A DNA stretch of 64,000 nt from Sphingomonas_E sp042693015 (GCF_042693015.1 NZ_CP170544.1:186001-250000); one strand, 5' to 3'. Counted from the stretch's first letter, positions 7,498 through 16,455 are shown. A program made the numbers and translations. Notes: generated by a model from the letters alone, not told the origin.

Positions 7498-9897
7498 ATG
7501 ACCGAGACCCTTCCCGTCCTGCCCTTGCGCGACATCGTCGTGTTCCCGCAGATGATTGTTCCCCTGTTCGTCGGCCGGGACAAGTCCGTCGCCGCGCTCG
7601 AGAGCGCGATGGCGTCGGACAAGTCGATCTTCCTGGTGGCTCAACTCGATCCGGCCGAGGACGATCCCGATCGCGATGCGCTCTACGATCTCGGTGTCGT
7701 CGCCACGGTGCTGCAGCTTCTGAAGCTGCCGGATGGCACGGTCCGCGTGCTGGTCGAAGGGCGGCAGCGCGCCGCGCTCGCGGCGCTCGACGAATCGGGC
7801 GATCATCTCTCGGCCACCGTCGACCTGATCGAGGATCGCGAGGCCGAGGGCGACGAGGTCGCGGCGCTGATGCGGTCGGTGATCGAGCAGTTCGAAAACT
7901 ACGCCAAGCTCAACAAGAAGATGCCGGCGGAAACCGCTGTCCAACTCGGGCAGATCGAAGATCCGTCGCGGCTGGCCGACGCGGTGTCCGCGAACATCAA
8001 CATCAAGGTCGCCGACAAGCAGACCCTGCTGGTCGAGCTCGATGCTGCCAAGCGCCTCGAAATGGCCTTCGCCTTCATGGAGGGCGAGCTGGGTGTGCTG
8101 CAGGTCGAAAAGAAGATCCGCAGCCGCGTGAAGCGGCAGATGGAGAAGACCCAGCGCGAATATTATCTGAACGAGCAGTTGAAGGCGATCCAGCGCGAGC
8201 TGGGCAATGCCGAGGAAGGCGAGGGCGGCGACGAGCTGGCCGAGCTGACCCAGAAGATCGCCAAGCTCAAGCTCAGCAAGGAAGCCCGAGCCAAGGCGAC
8301 GGCGGAGCTCAAGAAGCTGCGCACCATGGCGCCGATGTCGGCCGAGGCGACCGTCGTCCGCAATTATCTGGACGTGCTGCTGGGCCTGCCCTGGAACAAG
8401 AAGTCGAAGCTCAAGAAGGATATCGCCGTTGCGCAGGCCGTGCTCGACGACGACCATTATGGGCTCGAAAAGGTCAAGGAACGGATCGTCGAATATCTCG
8501 CGGTCCAGGCGCGCACCAACAAGCTGAAGGGGCCGATCCTGTGCCTCGTCGGCCCGCCCGGCGTCGGCAAGACCTCGCTCGGCCGCTCGATCGCCAAGGC
8601 GACGGGGCGTGAATTCGTGCGTCAGTCATTGGGCGGCGTGCGCGACGAGGCCGAGATCCGTGGCCACCGCCGCACCTATATCGGCTCGCTGCCGGGCAAG
8701 GTTGTCACCAACCTCAAGAAGGCCGGCACATCGAATCCGCTCTTCCTGCTCGACGAGATCGACAAGCTCGGTCAGGATTTCCGCGGCGATCCGGCCTCGG
8801 CGCTGCTCGAGGTGCTGGACCCGGAACAGAACAGCAAGTTCCAGGATCATTATCTGGAGGTCGATATCGACCTGTCGGACGTGATGTTCGTCACGACCGC
8901 CAACTCGCTGAACCTGCCGCAGCCGCTGCTCGATCGCATGGAGATCATCCGGCTCGAAGGCTATACCGAGGATGAGAAGGTTGAGATCGCCAAGGCGCAC
9001 TTGGTCGACAAGCAGATCGAGGCACACGGGCTGAAGGCCGGCGAATTCACGCTGACCGAAGCCGGTCTGCGCGACCTGATCCGCTATTACACCCGCGAGG
9101 CTGGTGTCCGTACCTTGGAGCGCGAGATCGCCAAGCTCGCCCGCAAGGCGCTGCGCCGCATCCTTGAGGGCAAGGCCGAGACGATCGAGATCACGCCCGA
9201 CAACCTGGCCGACTTCGCCGGTGTGCGGAAATTCCGCTTCGGCGTTGGTGAGGAGGAGGACCAGATCGGCGCCGTGACCGGCCTCGCCTGGACCGAGGTC
9301 GGCGGTGAGTTGCTGACCATCGAGGCGGTGACGATCCCCGGCAAGGGCGCCGTCGCCACCACCGGCAAGCTGGGTGACGTGATGAAGGAATCGGTCCAGG
9401 CCGGCTTCACCTTCGTCAAGGCGCGTGCCCCGAGCTACGGCATCAAGCCGAGCCTGATAAGCCGCAAGGACGTCCATATCCACCTGCCGGAAGGCGCGGT
9501 GCCCAAGGATGGTCCGTCGGCAGGCATCGGTATCGTGACCGCGATTGTCTCGTCGCTGACCGGCATTCCCGTCCGGCGCGAGATTGCGATGACGGGTGAG
9601 GTGACCTTGCGCGGCCGCGTGCTGCCGATCGGCGGCCTCAAGGAGAAGCTGCTGGCGGCACTGCGCGGCGGCATCACCCATGTGCTGATCCCGCAGGAGA
9701 ATGAGAAGGATCTCGCCGAGATCCCGGCCAACATCCGCGAAGGCCTGAAGATCACGCCCGTCAGCCATGTCGATCAGGTGCTGGCGCTGGCGCTCGCCCA
9801 GCCCGTCACGGCGATCGACTGGACCGAAGCGGATGATCTTGCCAGCCAGCCCGTGCCGCCGCTGGCGGGCGGCGAGGCGCCTGCCATCCACCACTGA
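7498..9897 (+). CDS. lon: ATP-dependent protease Lon (LonA)
   Basis: Soluble AAA+ serine protease that removes misfolded and regulatory proteins. The start at 7498 gives the standard N-terminus MTETLPVLPLRDIVVFP with a CGGAG ribosome site; the frame extends upstream but without homology. The substrate-binding N-domain and coiled coil run to about residue 300. Walker A GPPGVGKT begins at 352 and Walker B is LFLLDEIDKL. The proteolytic dyad is Ser674 (KDGPSAG) and Lys717 (GGLKEKL), 43 residues apart as in E. coli Lon. The length of 799 residues is typical. A strong terminator follows, so it is probably monocistronic; hup lies next, as often seen. Confidence 0.98.
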   Translation: MTETLPVLPLRDIVVFPQMIVPLFVGRDKSVAALESAMASDKSIFLVAQLDPAEDDPDRDALYDLGVVATVLQLLKLPDGTVRVLVEGRQRAALAALDESGDHLSATVDLIEDREAEGDEVAALMRSVIEQFENYAKLNKKMPAETAVQLGQIEDPSRLADAVSANINIKVADKQTLLVELDAAKRLEMAFAFMEGELGVLQVEKKIRSRVKRQMEKTQREYYLNEQLKAIQRELGNAEEGEGGDELAELTQKIAKLKLSKEARAKATAELKKLRTMAPMSAEATVVRNYLDVLLGLPWNKKSKLKKDIAVAQAVLDDDHYGLEKVKERIVEYLAVQARTNKLKGPILCLVGPPGVGKTSLGRSIAKATGREFVRQSLGGVRDEAEIRGHRRTYIGSLPGKVVTNLKKAGTSNPLFLLDEIDKLGQDFRGDPASALLEVLDPEQNSKFQDHYLEVDIDLSDVMFVTTANSLNLPQPLLDRMEIIRLEGYTEDEKVEIAKAHLVDKQIEAHGLKAGEFTLTEAGLRDLIRYYTREAGVRTLEREIAKLARKALRRILEGKAETIEITPDNLADFAGVRKFRFGVGEEEDQIGAVTGLAWTEVGGELLTIEAVTIPGKGAVATTGKLGDVMKESVQAGFTFVKARAPSYGIKPSLISRKDVHIHLPEGAVPKDGPSAGIGIVTAIVSSLTGIPVRREIAMTGEVTLRGRVLPIGGLKEKLLAALRGGITHVLIPQENEKDLAEIPANIREGLKITPVSHVDQVLALALAQPVTAIDWTEADDLASQPVPPLAGGEAPAIHH

Positions 9898-9923
9898 TTC
9901 GCCCCGCATCGCGAGCGAAACAC

Positions 9924-9963
9924 GCGCGGCTCCGAACATGGTTCGGGGCCGCGCTTCTCTTTT
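9924..9963 (+). terminator. Rho-independent terminator of lon
   Basis: A 14-bp stem (GCGCGGCTCCGAAC, loop ATG, GTTCGGGGCCGCGC) with a single T-G wobble is followed by TTCTCTTTT. It begins 27 nt after the lon stop. Confidence 0.9.
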
Positions 9964-10157
9964 GTGCAGCGCAACGTGCAGCATGATTCGGAAAGGCGCG
10001 GGAATCAGCCCGTGCCCAAAACGGGACCAACCCCGTGAATCCCGCGATTTAGGCGCGTTTTTCCTTTTGACACCGGTATGGCCGCTGTTCTTAGATGCGC
10101 CCCCGGCCAAGGCCGCGACTCACGATAATTCGTACCTATCAAGGGGGTTCTGAAGGC

Positions 10158-10430
10158 ATGAACAAGCAAGAACTGATTGCGTCAGTCGCCGAAGCGACGG
10201 GTCTCAGCAAGAATGATGCTTCGAAGGCCGTGGAAGGCGTGTTCGATGCGATCAGCGGCGCCCTCAAGAAGGGCGATGAAGTGCGTCTTGTCGGCTTCGG
10301 CACCTTCTCGGTTTCGAAGCGCAAGGCGTCGACCGGCCGCAACCCGCGCACCGGCGAGCCGATGAAGATCAAGGCTTCCAGCCAGCCGAAGTTCAAGGCA
10401 GGCAAGGGTCTCAAGGACGCCGTCAACTGA
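10158..10430 (+). CDS. hup: DNA-binding protein HU
   Basis: Histone-like nucleoid protein that binds and bends DNA as a dimer. The 90-residue protein starts MNKQELIASVAEATGLSK, has the KKGDEVRLVGFGTFSV strand region, and the DNA-binding arm with the GRNPRTGEPMKI signature (about residues 55-66). The ATG at 10158 follows AAGGGGG and TGAAGG; the upstream extension in frame has no homology. The position directly after lon is common in proteobacteria. It is expected to be highly expressed. Confidence 0.97.
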   Translation: MNKQELIASVAEATGLSKNDASKAVEGVFDAISGALKKGDEVRLVGFGTFSVSKRKASTGRNPRTGEPMKIKASSQPKFKAGKGLKDAVN

Positions 10431-10438
10431 TCGCCGCG

Positions 10439-10470
10439 CCGGCCGGCCCCGGGGGGGACCGGCCGGCCGG
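10439..10470 (+). terminator. GC-rich hairpin after hup
   Basis: A perfect 10-bp inverted repeat CCGGCCGGCC / GGCCGGCCGG starts 9 nt after the hup stop. There is no T tract, so it may stabilise the 3' end or act with Rho rather than be an intrinsic terminator. Confidence 0.5.
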
Positions 10471-10628
10471 AAACGCGCGCGGGCATCTTCTCTCGCGCTT
10501 ATGCTGCTTCGGGCTGGACAAGCCGGCGGCGCTCGCCTAATCGCCTCCCCGCGAAGCCGATCGCCAGCGCTGCTGGCCCTAAGATCGACCTCCGCCGCCG
10601 TCCGCAACGATGGCACCAAGCGAAGCGT

Positions 10629-10703
10629 GGGCGCGTAGCTCAGCGGTAGAGCACACCCTTCACACGGGTGGGGTCACAGGTTCAATCCCTGTCGCGCCCA
10701 CCA
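10629..10703 (+). tRNA. tRNA-Val (anticodon CAC)
   Basis: A 75-nt cloverleaf with acceptor stem GGGCGCG / CGCGCCC (7 of 7 pairs), D-arm GCTC...GAGC, anticodon stem CACCC / GGGTG around loop TTCACAC (anticodon CAC reading GTG), T-arm ACAGG TTCAATC CCTGT, and discriminator A with the CCA end encoded. A palindromic repeat pair begins 23 nt after it. Confidence 0.97.
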
Positions 10704-10725
10704 CGCTTCCCTTCCCCGCCAATCC

Positions 10726-10806
10726 GTCATCCCAGCGCAAGCTGGGATCTCAGGAGGCTGGCGTGGTGCGTTTGCCGCACGCGATCCCAGCTTTCGCTGG
10801 GATGAC
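10726..10806. repeat. Inverted pair of family A palindromes
   Basis: Left unit 10726-10751 (core CCCAGCGCAAGCTGGG) and right unit 10783-10806 (core CCCAGCTTTCGCTGGG) are inverted copies about 31 bp apart. Each can fold alone, and the pair can fold into a long hairpin, a REPIN-like layout between tRNA-Val and trxB. Confidence 0.85.
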
Positions 10807-10923
10807 GATGAAGGGGAAAGCTCAAATATCCCCATCTTTCCCACCGCACAGAATTTCCATTCCTTGCGAGGAGGGGGCCTCAAGCCCTATCTCCGCGGTG
10901 ACACAGAAACACAAAGGCCCGAC

Positions 10924-11898
10924 ATGACCGCCACGCATTCCACCCGCATGCTCATCCTCGGTTCCGGCCCGGCCGGCCTGTCCGCCGCGATCTATGCGGC
11001 GCGCGCGGGCATGGCGCCGATCGTGGTGCAGGGGCTGCAGCCGGGCGGCCAACTCACCATCACCACCGATGTCGAAAATTATCCGGGCTTCGCGGAGGTC
11101 ATCCAGGGCCCCTGGCTGATGGAGCAGATGACCAAGCAGGCCGAGCATGTCGGCGCGCAGATGATGTGGGACACGATCGTCGAGGTCGATCTCTCGCAGC
11201 GTCCCTTCCGCCTCGTCGGCGATGGCGGCACCGTCTACACCGGCGACGTGCTGGTGATCGCCACCGGCGCGCAGGCGAAGTGGCTGGGCGTGCCCGGCGA
11301 ACAGGAACTGGGCGGCAAGGGCGTTTCGGCTTGCGCCACGTGCGACGGCTTCTTCTATCGCGGCAAAGCGGTGACGGTGATCGGCGGCGGCAACACTGCG
11401 GTCGAGGAGGCGCTCTACCTCACCAACCACAGTCATGACGTGACCCTGATCCACCGCCGCGATTCGCTGCGCGCGGAAAAGATCCTGCAGGAACGCCTGT
11501 TCGCGCATCCCAACATCAAGGTGCTGTGGAACAAGAAGGTCGACGGCTTCGTCGACGGCGGCGGCACCGCCGGGCTGGTCGCGATCGACCTCACCGACAC
11601 CGTCACCGGTGAGAAGGTGAGGCACGAGACCGAGGGCGGCTTCGTCGCGATCGGCCATTCCCCTGCGACGGCGCTGTTCCAGGGCCATCTCGATCTCGAC
11701 GAGGATGGCTATATCGCGGTCGAGACCGGCAGCACGCGGACCAGCGTGCCCGGTGTGTTCGCGTGCGGCGACGTGATGGACAAGATCTACCGCCAGGCGG
11801 TCACCGCCGCCGGCACCGGCTGCATGGCCGCTCTGGATGCCGAGAAGTTCCTGGCCGAGGCGGATTTCGAGGCGACCAAGGAGACGGTGGCAGCGTAA
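10924..11898 (+). CDS. trxB: Thioredoxin-disulfide reductase
   Basis: FAD enzyme that reduces thioredoxin with NADPH in the cytoplasm. The FAD motif GSGPAGLSAAIYAARAG follows MTATHSTRMLIL. The redox pair is CATC at residues 137-140 (SACATCDGFFY), and the NADPH motif VIGGGNTAVEEA comes next. C-terminal VFACGDVMD is the second FAD contact. The 324-residue length is normal. The ATG at 10924 was preferred to upstream in-frame codons because homology starts there. The gene lies between two palindromic repeat pairs. Confidence 0.97.
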   Translation: MTATHSTRMLILGSGPAGLSAAIYAARAGMAPIVVQGLQPGGQLTITTDVENYPGFAEVIQGPWLMEQMTKQAEHVGAQMMWDTIVEVDLSQRPFRLVGDGGTVYTGDVLVIATGAQAKWLGVPGEQELGGKGVSACATCDGFFYRGKAVTVIGGGNTAVEEALYLTNHSHDVTLIHRRDSLRAEKILQERLFAHPNIKVLWNKKVDGFVDGGGTAGLVAIDLTDTVTGEKVRHETEGGFVAIGHSPATALFQGHLDLDEDGYIAVETGSTRTSVPGVFACGDVMDKIYRQAVTAAGTGCMAALDAEKFLAEADFEATKETVAA

Positions 11899-11933
11899 GG
11901 TTCGCCTGCCACCTCACACCCAACCCTCCGTTT

Positions 11934-12005
11934 GTGTCGAGCGAAGTCGAGACACGTTTGCAGCGTTGGGCGTGTTTGGGGCCGTGTCTCGACTACGCTC
12001 GACAC
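11934..12005. repeat. Inverted pair of family B palindromes
   Basis: Two 22-nt arms, 11934-11955 and 11984-12005, match as inverted copies with one mismatch. Each arm is itself a palindrome with core TCGAGCGAAGTCGA. They lie between the convergent trxB and acyl carrier protein genes. Confidence 0.85.
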
Positions 12006-12031
12006 GAACGGGGTTATAGGAAGAAGGCGCC

Positions 12032-12301
12032 CTACCGCCCCACCTTCGCCTCAGCAAACGCCACCAGGTTTCCGAAGCTTTCGAGCAATTCGCCGTCCAC
12101 CTCATCATCCTCGATGATGATGCCCAGCCGGTCCTCCAACTCAGTCAGCAGGCCGGCGACCGCCATGGAATCCAGCTCGGGCAGAGAACCGAACAGCGCC
12201 GTCTCGGCCGTCAGCGCAGCGGTGCGCTCCGCACCCAGGCCCAGCACGTCGCCCAGCACCGCGCGGACCATCGCCTCGACCTCGGTGGTATCGCCAGCCA
12301 T
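12032..12301 (-). CDS. Acyl carrier protein, exosortase-A/acyl-ligase associated
   Basis: Small acidic carrier protein, 89 residues from the preferred start at 12301 (MAGDTTEVEAM); an ATG four codons upstream at 12313 is possible but has no ribosome site. The phosphopantetheine attachment Ser45 is in LPELDSMAV, the usual DS-hydrophobic motif at the start of helix 2. Helix 4 ends the protein. It is transcribed divergently from an AMP-forming acyl ligase and a PLP decarboxylase, a combination known from exosortase-A-associated loci. It is therefore probably a dedicated carrier that receives an aminoacyl or acyl group from that ligase, not the fatty-acid ACP. Confidence 0.85.
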   Translation of the reverse strand: MAGDTTEVEAMVRAVLGDVLGLGAERTAALTAETALFGSLPELDSMAVAGLLTELEDRLGIIIEDDEVDGELLESFGNLVAFAEAKVGR

Positions 12302-12436
12302 CTTCTTCCCCATATTCCGGCAGACCCGAACGGCGGTCGCCTAGACGCTTCGCGGGCGCGCGACAAGCGGTGGCCGCTTTCCCCTGCGGCGCGACCGCGC
12401 TATCGCCGCCCGGCAGTTGCAACGAGGGGAGCCGAG

Positions 12437-13960
12437 GTGACAGCGACAGACCAGCCCGATCCCGCGCCCCGTCCGCTCGATCATCTGACGGCCATGGGCG
12501 CAACCGATGCTATGGCGCTCGTCGATCGGGCGGGTGCGCTCGATTATACCGGTCTCGAACGTGCGGTGGGCGCGCTCGCCCGCGCGCTGCAGGGCAGGGG
12601 GCTGGCAAAGGGCGCGCGTGTCGCTTCCTGGCTCGCCAAGACCCGCCTCGCAAGCCTCCTGCCGCTCGCCTGCGCGCGGGCTGGGCTCGTCCATGTTCCG
12701 ATCAACCCGCTGCTGAAGCGCGCCCAGACGGCCCATATCCTCGCCGATAGTGGGGCGGAGCTGCTGATCGCCGGCGCCGGCCGCGCCCAGACCTTGGAGG
12801 CAAGCGACCGCCCCGCCGGCTGCGCGCTCCTGATCGAGGATGAAGCCGGGGCCGCCAGTCTCGCCGCGCAGGATGGCCTGCCGCCCTCCGCAGCCGACCC
12901 GGCCGATCTCGCCGCCATCCTCTACACCTCCGGCTCCACCGGGCGGCCCAAGGGGGTGATGCTCAGCAACGCCAATCTCTGGCTCGGCGCGGTCAGCGTC
13001 GCGCATTATCTGCGCCTCACTGCTGAGGACAGGACGCTCTGCGTGCTGCCCTTCAGTTTCGATTATGGCCAGAACCAGTTGCTCTCCACTTGGGCAGCGG
13101 GGGCATCGGCCTATCCGCTCGATTATCTGACGGCGCGCGACGTGATCCGCGCCGTGGACAAACATGGCATCACCACGCTCGCCGGTGTGCCGCCCTTGTG
13201 GATACAGCTTGCCGAGGCCGAATGGCCGGAGGAGACGGCGGCGCGGTTGCGGCGGCTCACCAATTCGGGCGGGCGTCTGCCGGTTTCGCTGGTGCGTAGA
13301 TTGCGGACGCTGTTTCCAGCCGCCGATCTCTATTCGATGTATGGCCTCACGGAAGCCTTCCGCTCGACCTTCCTGGATCCCGCTCTGGTCGATGCGCATC
13401 CCGAATCGATCGGCCGCGCCATCCCCTTTGCCGAGGTGATGGTGGTGCGGCTCGACGGGGGCCTTGCCGGCGTCGGCGAGGCGGGCGAACTGGTCCATGC
13501 CGGCCCGCTGGTCGCGCAGGGCTATTGGCAGGATTATGAACGCACCGCGCAGCGCTTCCGCCCCGCGCCCGCTTTTTCCGAATATGGCGGCATGGCCGTC
13601 TGGTCGGGCGACACGGTGACGCGGGATGAAGGCGGATTGCTGCGCTTCGTCGGTCGTGATGACGAGATGATCAAGACGTCGGGCAACCGCGTCAGCCCGA
13701 CCGAGGTGGAGGAGGCGGCGATCGCCACCGGCGCCGTCGCCGAGGCGGTTGCGATCGGTGTGCCGGACGACCGGCTGGGCGAGGCGATCCTGCTCGTCAT
13801 CCGTGGCGATCAGGCGGGTGAGGGCGCGTTGCGTGACGCTCTCAAGCGCGAACTTCCCAATTTCATGCAACCGCGCGAGATCGTCTGGCGGGCGGAACTG
13901 CCGCGCAACGCCAATGGCAAGGTCGATCGCGCGGGGCTGAAGGCGGAACTGACGTCATGA
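12437..13960 (+). CDS. Acyl-CoA ligase (AMP-forming), exosortase-A-associated type
   Basis: ANL-superfamily adenylating enzyme, 507 residues from a GTG start preceded by GAGGGGAGCCGAG. The P-loop YTSGSTGRPKGVMLS is near residue 160, the A5 region YSMYGLTEAF near 300, the hinge and A8 region GLLRFVGRDDEMIKTSGNRVS, and the catalytic Lys region NANGKVDRAGL at the end. It overlaps the next gene by ATGA, and an acyl carrier protein gene is divergent. Together these match the ligase / decarboxylase / ACP trio of exosortase-A loci. The likely task is to activate an acid and load it on the ACP; the substrate is unknown. Confidence 0.87.
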   Translation: MTATDQPDPAPRPLDHLTAMGATDAMALVDRAGALDYTGLERAVGALARALQGRGLAKGARVASWLAKTRLASLLPLACARAGLVHVPINPLLKRAQTAHILADSGAELLIAGAGRAQTLEASDRPAGCALLIEDEAGAASLAAQDGLPPSAADPADLAAILYTSGSTGRPKGVMLSNANLWLGAVSVAHYLRLTAEDRTLCVLPFSFDYGQNQLLSTWAAGASAYPLDYLTARDVIRAVDKHGITTLAGVPPLWIQLAEAEWPEETAARLRRLTNSGGRLPVSLVRRLRTLFPAADLYSMYGLTEAFRSTFLDPALVDAHPESIGRAIPFAEVMVVRLDGGLAGVGEAGELVHAGPLVAQGYWQDYERTAQRFRPAPAFSEYGGMAVWSGDTVTRDEGGLLRFVGRDDEMIKTSGNRVSPTEVEEAAIATGAVAEAVAIGVPDDRLGEAILLVIRGDQAGEGALRDALKRELPNFMQPREIVWRAELPRNANGKVDRAGLKAELTS

Positions 13961-15183
13961 AGCCGATGGGCAATATTCCCGCCGATTATGCCTCGCGCGA
14001 CGGCGAGTTGCTGATCGGCGGCCGCACGGTCTCCGATCTGGTGGCCAAGGCGGGCGACACGCCGCTCTTCGTCTATGATCGCGCGATCATGGCCGCGCGT
14101 GTCGCTCGGCTCCGGGCCGCGCTGCCGGCCGAAGTCGCGATCCATTATGCGATGAAGGCGAACCCCCACCCGCAGGTCGTGGCCGCGTTCGCGGGCATGG
14201 TCGGCGGGATCGACGTCGCCTCGGCGGGGGAGATGCAGATTGCGCTCGCATCGGGCATGGCGGCTGATCACATCTCCTTCGCCGGTCCCGGCAAGCGTGA
14301 TCGCGAGCTGGAAGCGGCGATCACCGCCGGCGTCACCATCAACCTCGAATCCTTCGCCGAAGGCTGGCGCGCGATCGCCGTCGCCGCGACGCTCGGCATC
14401 CGGCCGAAGCTCGCCGTGCGCGTGAACCCCGATTTCGAGATTCGCGGGTCGGGAATGCGGATGGGCGGCGGCGCCAAGCCCTTTGGCGTCGATGAGGCCG
14501 ATGCCGCAGCACTCTGCCGCGACATGATCGCCGCGGGTGCGGACTGGCGGGGCTTCCATATCTTCGCCGGCTCCCAGGCGCTCGACGCCGCTGCGATCAT
14601 CGAGGCGCAGGCTGCGACCGTGGCGCTGGCCGCGAAGCTCGCCGATCAGGTCGGTGCCGCGCCGCCGCTGGTTAATCTCGGCGGCGGTTTGGGTATCCCT
14701 TATTTCCCCGGCGAGCAGGTGCTGGATGTGGAGGCGATCGGCGCCGCGCTGGCGGACGTGCTCGGCCAGCGGGCTGATGTGCTGTCCACCAGCGCCTTCG
14801 CGATCGAGCTTGGCCGCTGGCTGGTGGGGGAGGCGGGCGTCTATCTGACGCGCATCGTCGACCGCAAGGTCAGCCATGGCGAGGTCTTCCTCGTCACCGA
14901 TGGAGGCCTGCACCACCAACTCGCCGCCTCGGGCAATTTCGGCACCGTCGTCCGGCGCAACTACCCCGTCGCCGTCGCCACCCGCTTCGGTGCGGAGGCG
15001 GAGGAGACGACAAGCGTTGTCGGTTGCCTCTGCACCCCGCTCGATCGCCTGGCCGACAAGGTAGCGTTACCGCGCGCCGATGTGGGCGATGTGATCGCCG
15101 TCTTCATGGCCGGCGCTTATGGCGCCAGCGCCAGCCCGCAGGCCTTTCTCGGCCACCCACCGGCGCTGGAGATGCTGGTCTAG
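13957..15183 (+). CDS. PLP-dependent decarboxylase, exosortase-A-associated type
   Basis: Fold-type III PLP enzyme related to diaminopimelate and ornithine decarboxylases, 408 residues. The PLP lysine is in IHYAMKANPHPQV (about residue 68). Later come GGIDVASAGEM, VNLGGGLGIPYFPGE for phosphate binding, and CLCTPLDRLADK carrying the catalytic Cys of the second subunit. The start overlaps the upstream ligase by ATGA, so the two are translationally coupled. In exosortase-A systems this enzyme accompanies the ligase and ACP; its substrate is not settled, and no exosortase or PEP-CTERM gene is in this window. DAP decarboxylase (LysA) itself is the alternative, but the context argues against it. 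Confidence 0.85.
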   Translation: MKPMGNIPADYASRDGELLIGGRTVSDLVAKAGDTPLFVYDRAIMAARVARLRAALPAEVAIHYAMKANPHPQVVAAFAGMVGGIDVASAGEMQIALASGMAADHISFAGPGKRDRELEAAITAGVTINLESFAEGWRAIAVAATLGIRPKLAVRVNPDFEIRGSGMRMGGGAKPFGVDEADAAALCRDMIAAGADWRGFHIFAGSQALDAAAIIEAQAATVALAAKLADQVGAAPPLVNLGGGLGIPYFPGEQVLDVEAIGAALADVLGQRADVLSTSAFAIELGRWLVGEAGVYLTRIVDRKVSHGEVFLVTDGGLHHQLAASGNFGTVVRRNYPVAVATRFGAEAEETTSVVGCLCTPLDRLADKVALPRADVGDVIAVFMAGAYGASASPQAFLGHPPALEMLV

Positions 15184-15186
15184 CGC

Positions 15187-15879
15187 CTATTTCCCCGCCA
15201 GCGCTGCCTTCAACTGCGGTTCGAGCACGTCCCAGGAGAAGGTGTTGTCCAGCTTCCTGCCGTTGATGATGAAGCTGGGCGTGCCGCTGATATCGTAGGT
15301 TTCGGTCGCCTTGCTGCGGATCGCGACGATGCGGTCGCGGATCTTGAGGTCGGCAAGGCAGGTCTTCACGCGCGGCGCGGCGAGGCCGTTGGCGGTGGCC
15401 CAGCCATCCAGGTTCATCACCCGCGCGATCGCGGTGTGAAGCTGCGGTTCGGGCGTGGACTGGAGCGTTTCGGCATCGGCAGGGGTCGGCCGCTTTGCCA
15501 GGATCGCTTCCTGCTGGGCGAACATCTTCTCGCTTATCGCCATCGCCGCCGCGGGCGTCGCTGTGCAGCGCACCAGCATGCCTTCGGTCAGGTCGATCGG
15601 GTTCAGCGCGAACTGGCGGAATTCGAGGCTCACCTTGCCCGTCGCGATGTAATTCTTGCGCAGCGCGGGCCAGCCTTCATCGGCGAAATGCTTGCAGTGC
15701 GGGCAGGTGTAGGAGGCGTATTCGACCAGCTTCACCGGTGCGGCCGGATTGCCGACCAGCCAGCCGCCATCGGGCGTCGCGGCAACGCGGCGGTTCCAGT
15801 CGGGCGCCGCGGCCGGGAGAGCCGTCCCGCTGAACATCAACAAGGCAGAGGCAAGCAGAGCCCGGCGGCTAGGCATCAT
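15187..15879 (-). CDS. DsbA-family periplasmic thiol oxidoreductase, exported
   Basis: Thioredoxin-fold protein, 230 residues from 15879. The signal peptide MMPSRRALLASALLMFSGTA has a twin-arginine-like SRRALL, so Tat export is possible. The active site is CPHC at residues 59-62, and cis-Pro is in GTPSFIING near the C-terminus. The helical insert carries two further cysteines (VRCTAT, VKTCLAD). It overlaps the end of the DciA-like gene by 11 bp and is probably co-transcribed with it. It resembles the lipoprotein DsbA at 20956. Whether it oxidises, reduces or isomerises disulfides is not clear. Confidence 0.88.
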   Translation of the reverse strand: MMPSRRALLASALLMFSGTALPAAAPDWNRRVAATPDGGWLVGNPAAPVKLVEYASYTCPHCKHFADEGWPALRKNYIATGKVSLEFRQFALNPIDLTEGMLVRCTATPAAAMAISEKMFAQQEAILAKRPTPADAETLQSTPEPQLHTAIARVMNLDGWATANGLAAPRVKTCLADLKIRDRIVAIRSKATETYDISGTPSFIINGRKLDNTFSWDVLEPQLKAALAGK

Positions 15880-16429
15880 CTTTGTTTCCATCATCGAAAG
15901 TGGGCGGCCCCTTGCTGGCGACGAGCGCGCCGGCGAGTGATTCGAGCACGGCGCGCAATTCGGGATCGCCGATCGTGCGCAGGCTATCGCCCAGTTCCAC
16001 CGGCACGGGCTTGATCGACGGCGGGGCGCGACGCGGCACGGGTTTCGCCGCCACTGCCTGTCGAATCGCGATCCGGGCGACGGCGGGATAGCCGAAGAAG
16101 CGGTTGACCCGTTCAATGATCTCGGGCGCGACATGCTGCATCATCGGCGCGTGGGCGCCGTCGACCGATAAGGTCAGCACGCCTTCGGCACGCTGGCCCT
16201 GCGGGAAACGGATCGATTCGGGCGCGGACACGCCGGCATAGCGCGGGCCGACAATTTCGGCCCAGCGGCTCACCACCGCCGACTGGACGAAGCCGAAACG
16301 GCGGAACGAGGCGCGGCCGACATCGGGCACCATGTCCGCCACGGCGCGCGCGCGGTTCTGGCGCGGGGGCTCTTCCGCCTTCTCGCGTGGTCGCCTCGTG
16401 CTCGGCGCTCTGGTCTTCCGTTCCGTCAT
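15869..16429 (-). CDS. DciA-like DUF721 protein
   Basis: Probable replicative helicase operator or loader of the DciA type (DUF721), 186 residues from the ATG at 16429; an ATG at 16441 would add MGRW. A basic disordered N-terminus (RKTRAPSTRRPREK) is followed by the compact KH-like domain, about residues 30-110, with VVSRWAEIVGPRYAGVSAPESIRF and LTLSVDGAHAPMMQH. The C-terminal third is low in structure. It is divergent from mutY with a gap of about 26 bp, and overlaps the DsbA gene downstream. DciA replaces DnaC in most bacteria; the role here is inferred from the family. Confidence 0.8.
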   Translation of the reverse strand: MTERKTRAPSTRRPREKAEEPPRQNRARAVADMVPDVGRASFRRFGFVQSAVVSRWAEIVGPRYAGVSAPESIRFPQGQRAEGVLTLSVDGAHAPMMQHVAPEIIERVNRFFGYPAVARIAIRQAVAAKPVPRRAPPSIKPVPVELGDSLRTIGDPELRAVLESLAGALVASKGPPTFDDGNKDDA

Positions 16430-16455
16430 CCATCGTCCCATGCCATAGCGCAGCC

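Noticed and set aside
7362..7622. N-terminal extension of the LRAT-like protein
   Set aside because: It would put 87 residues before a complete signal peptide and overlap the lon start region.
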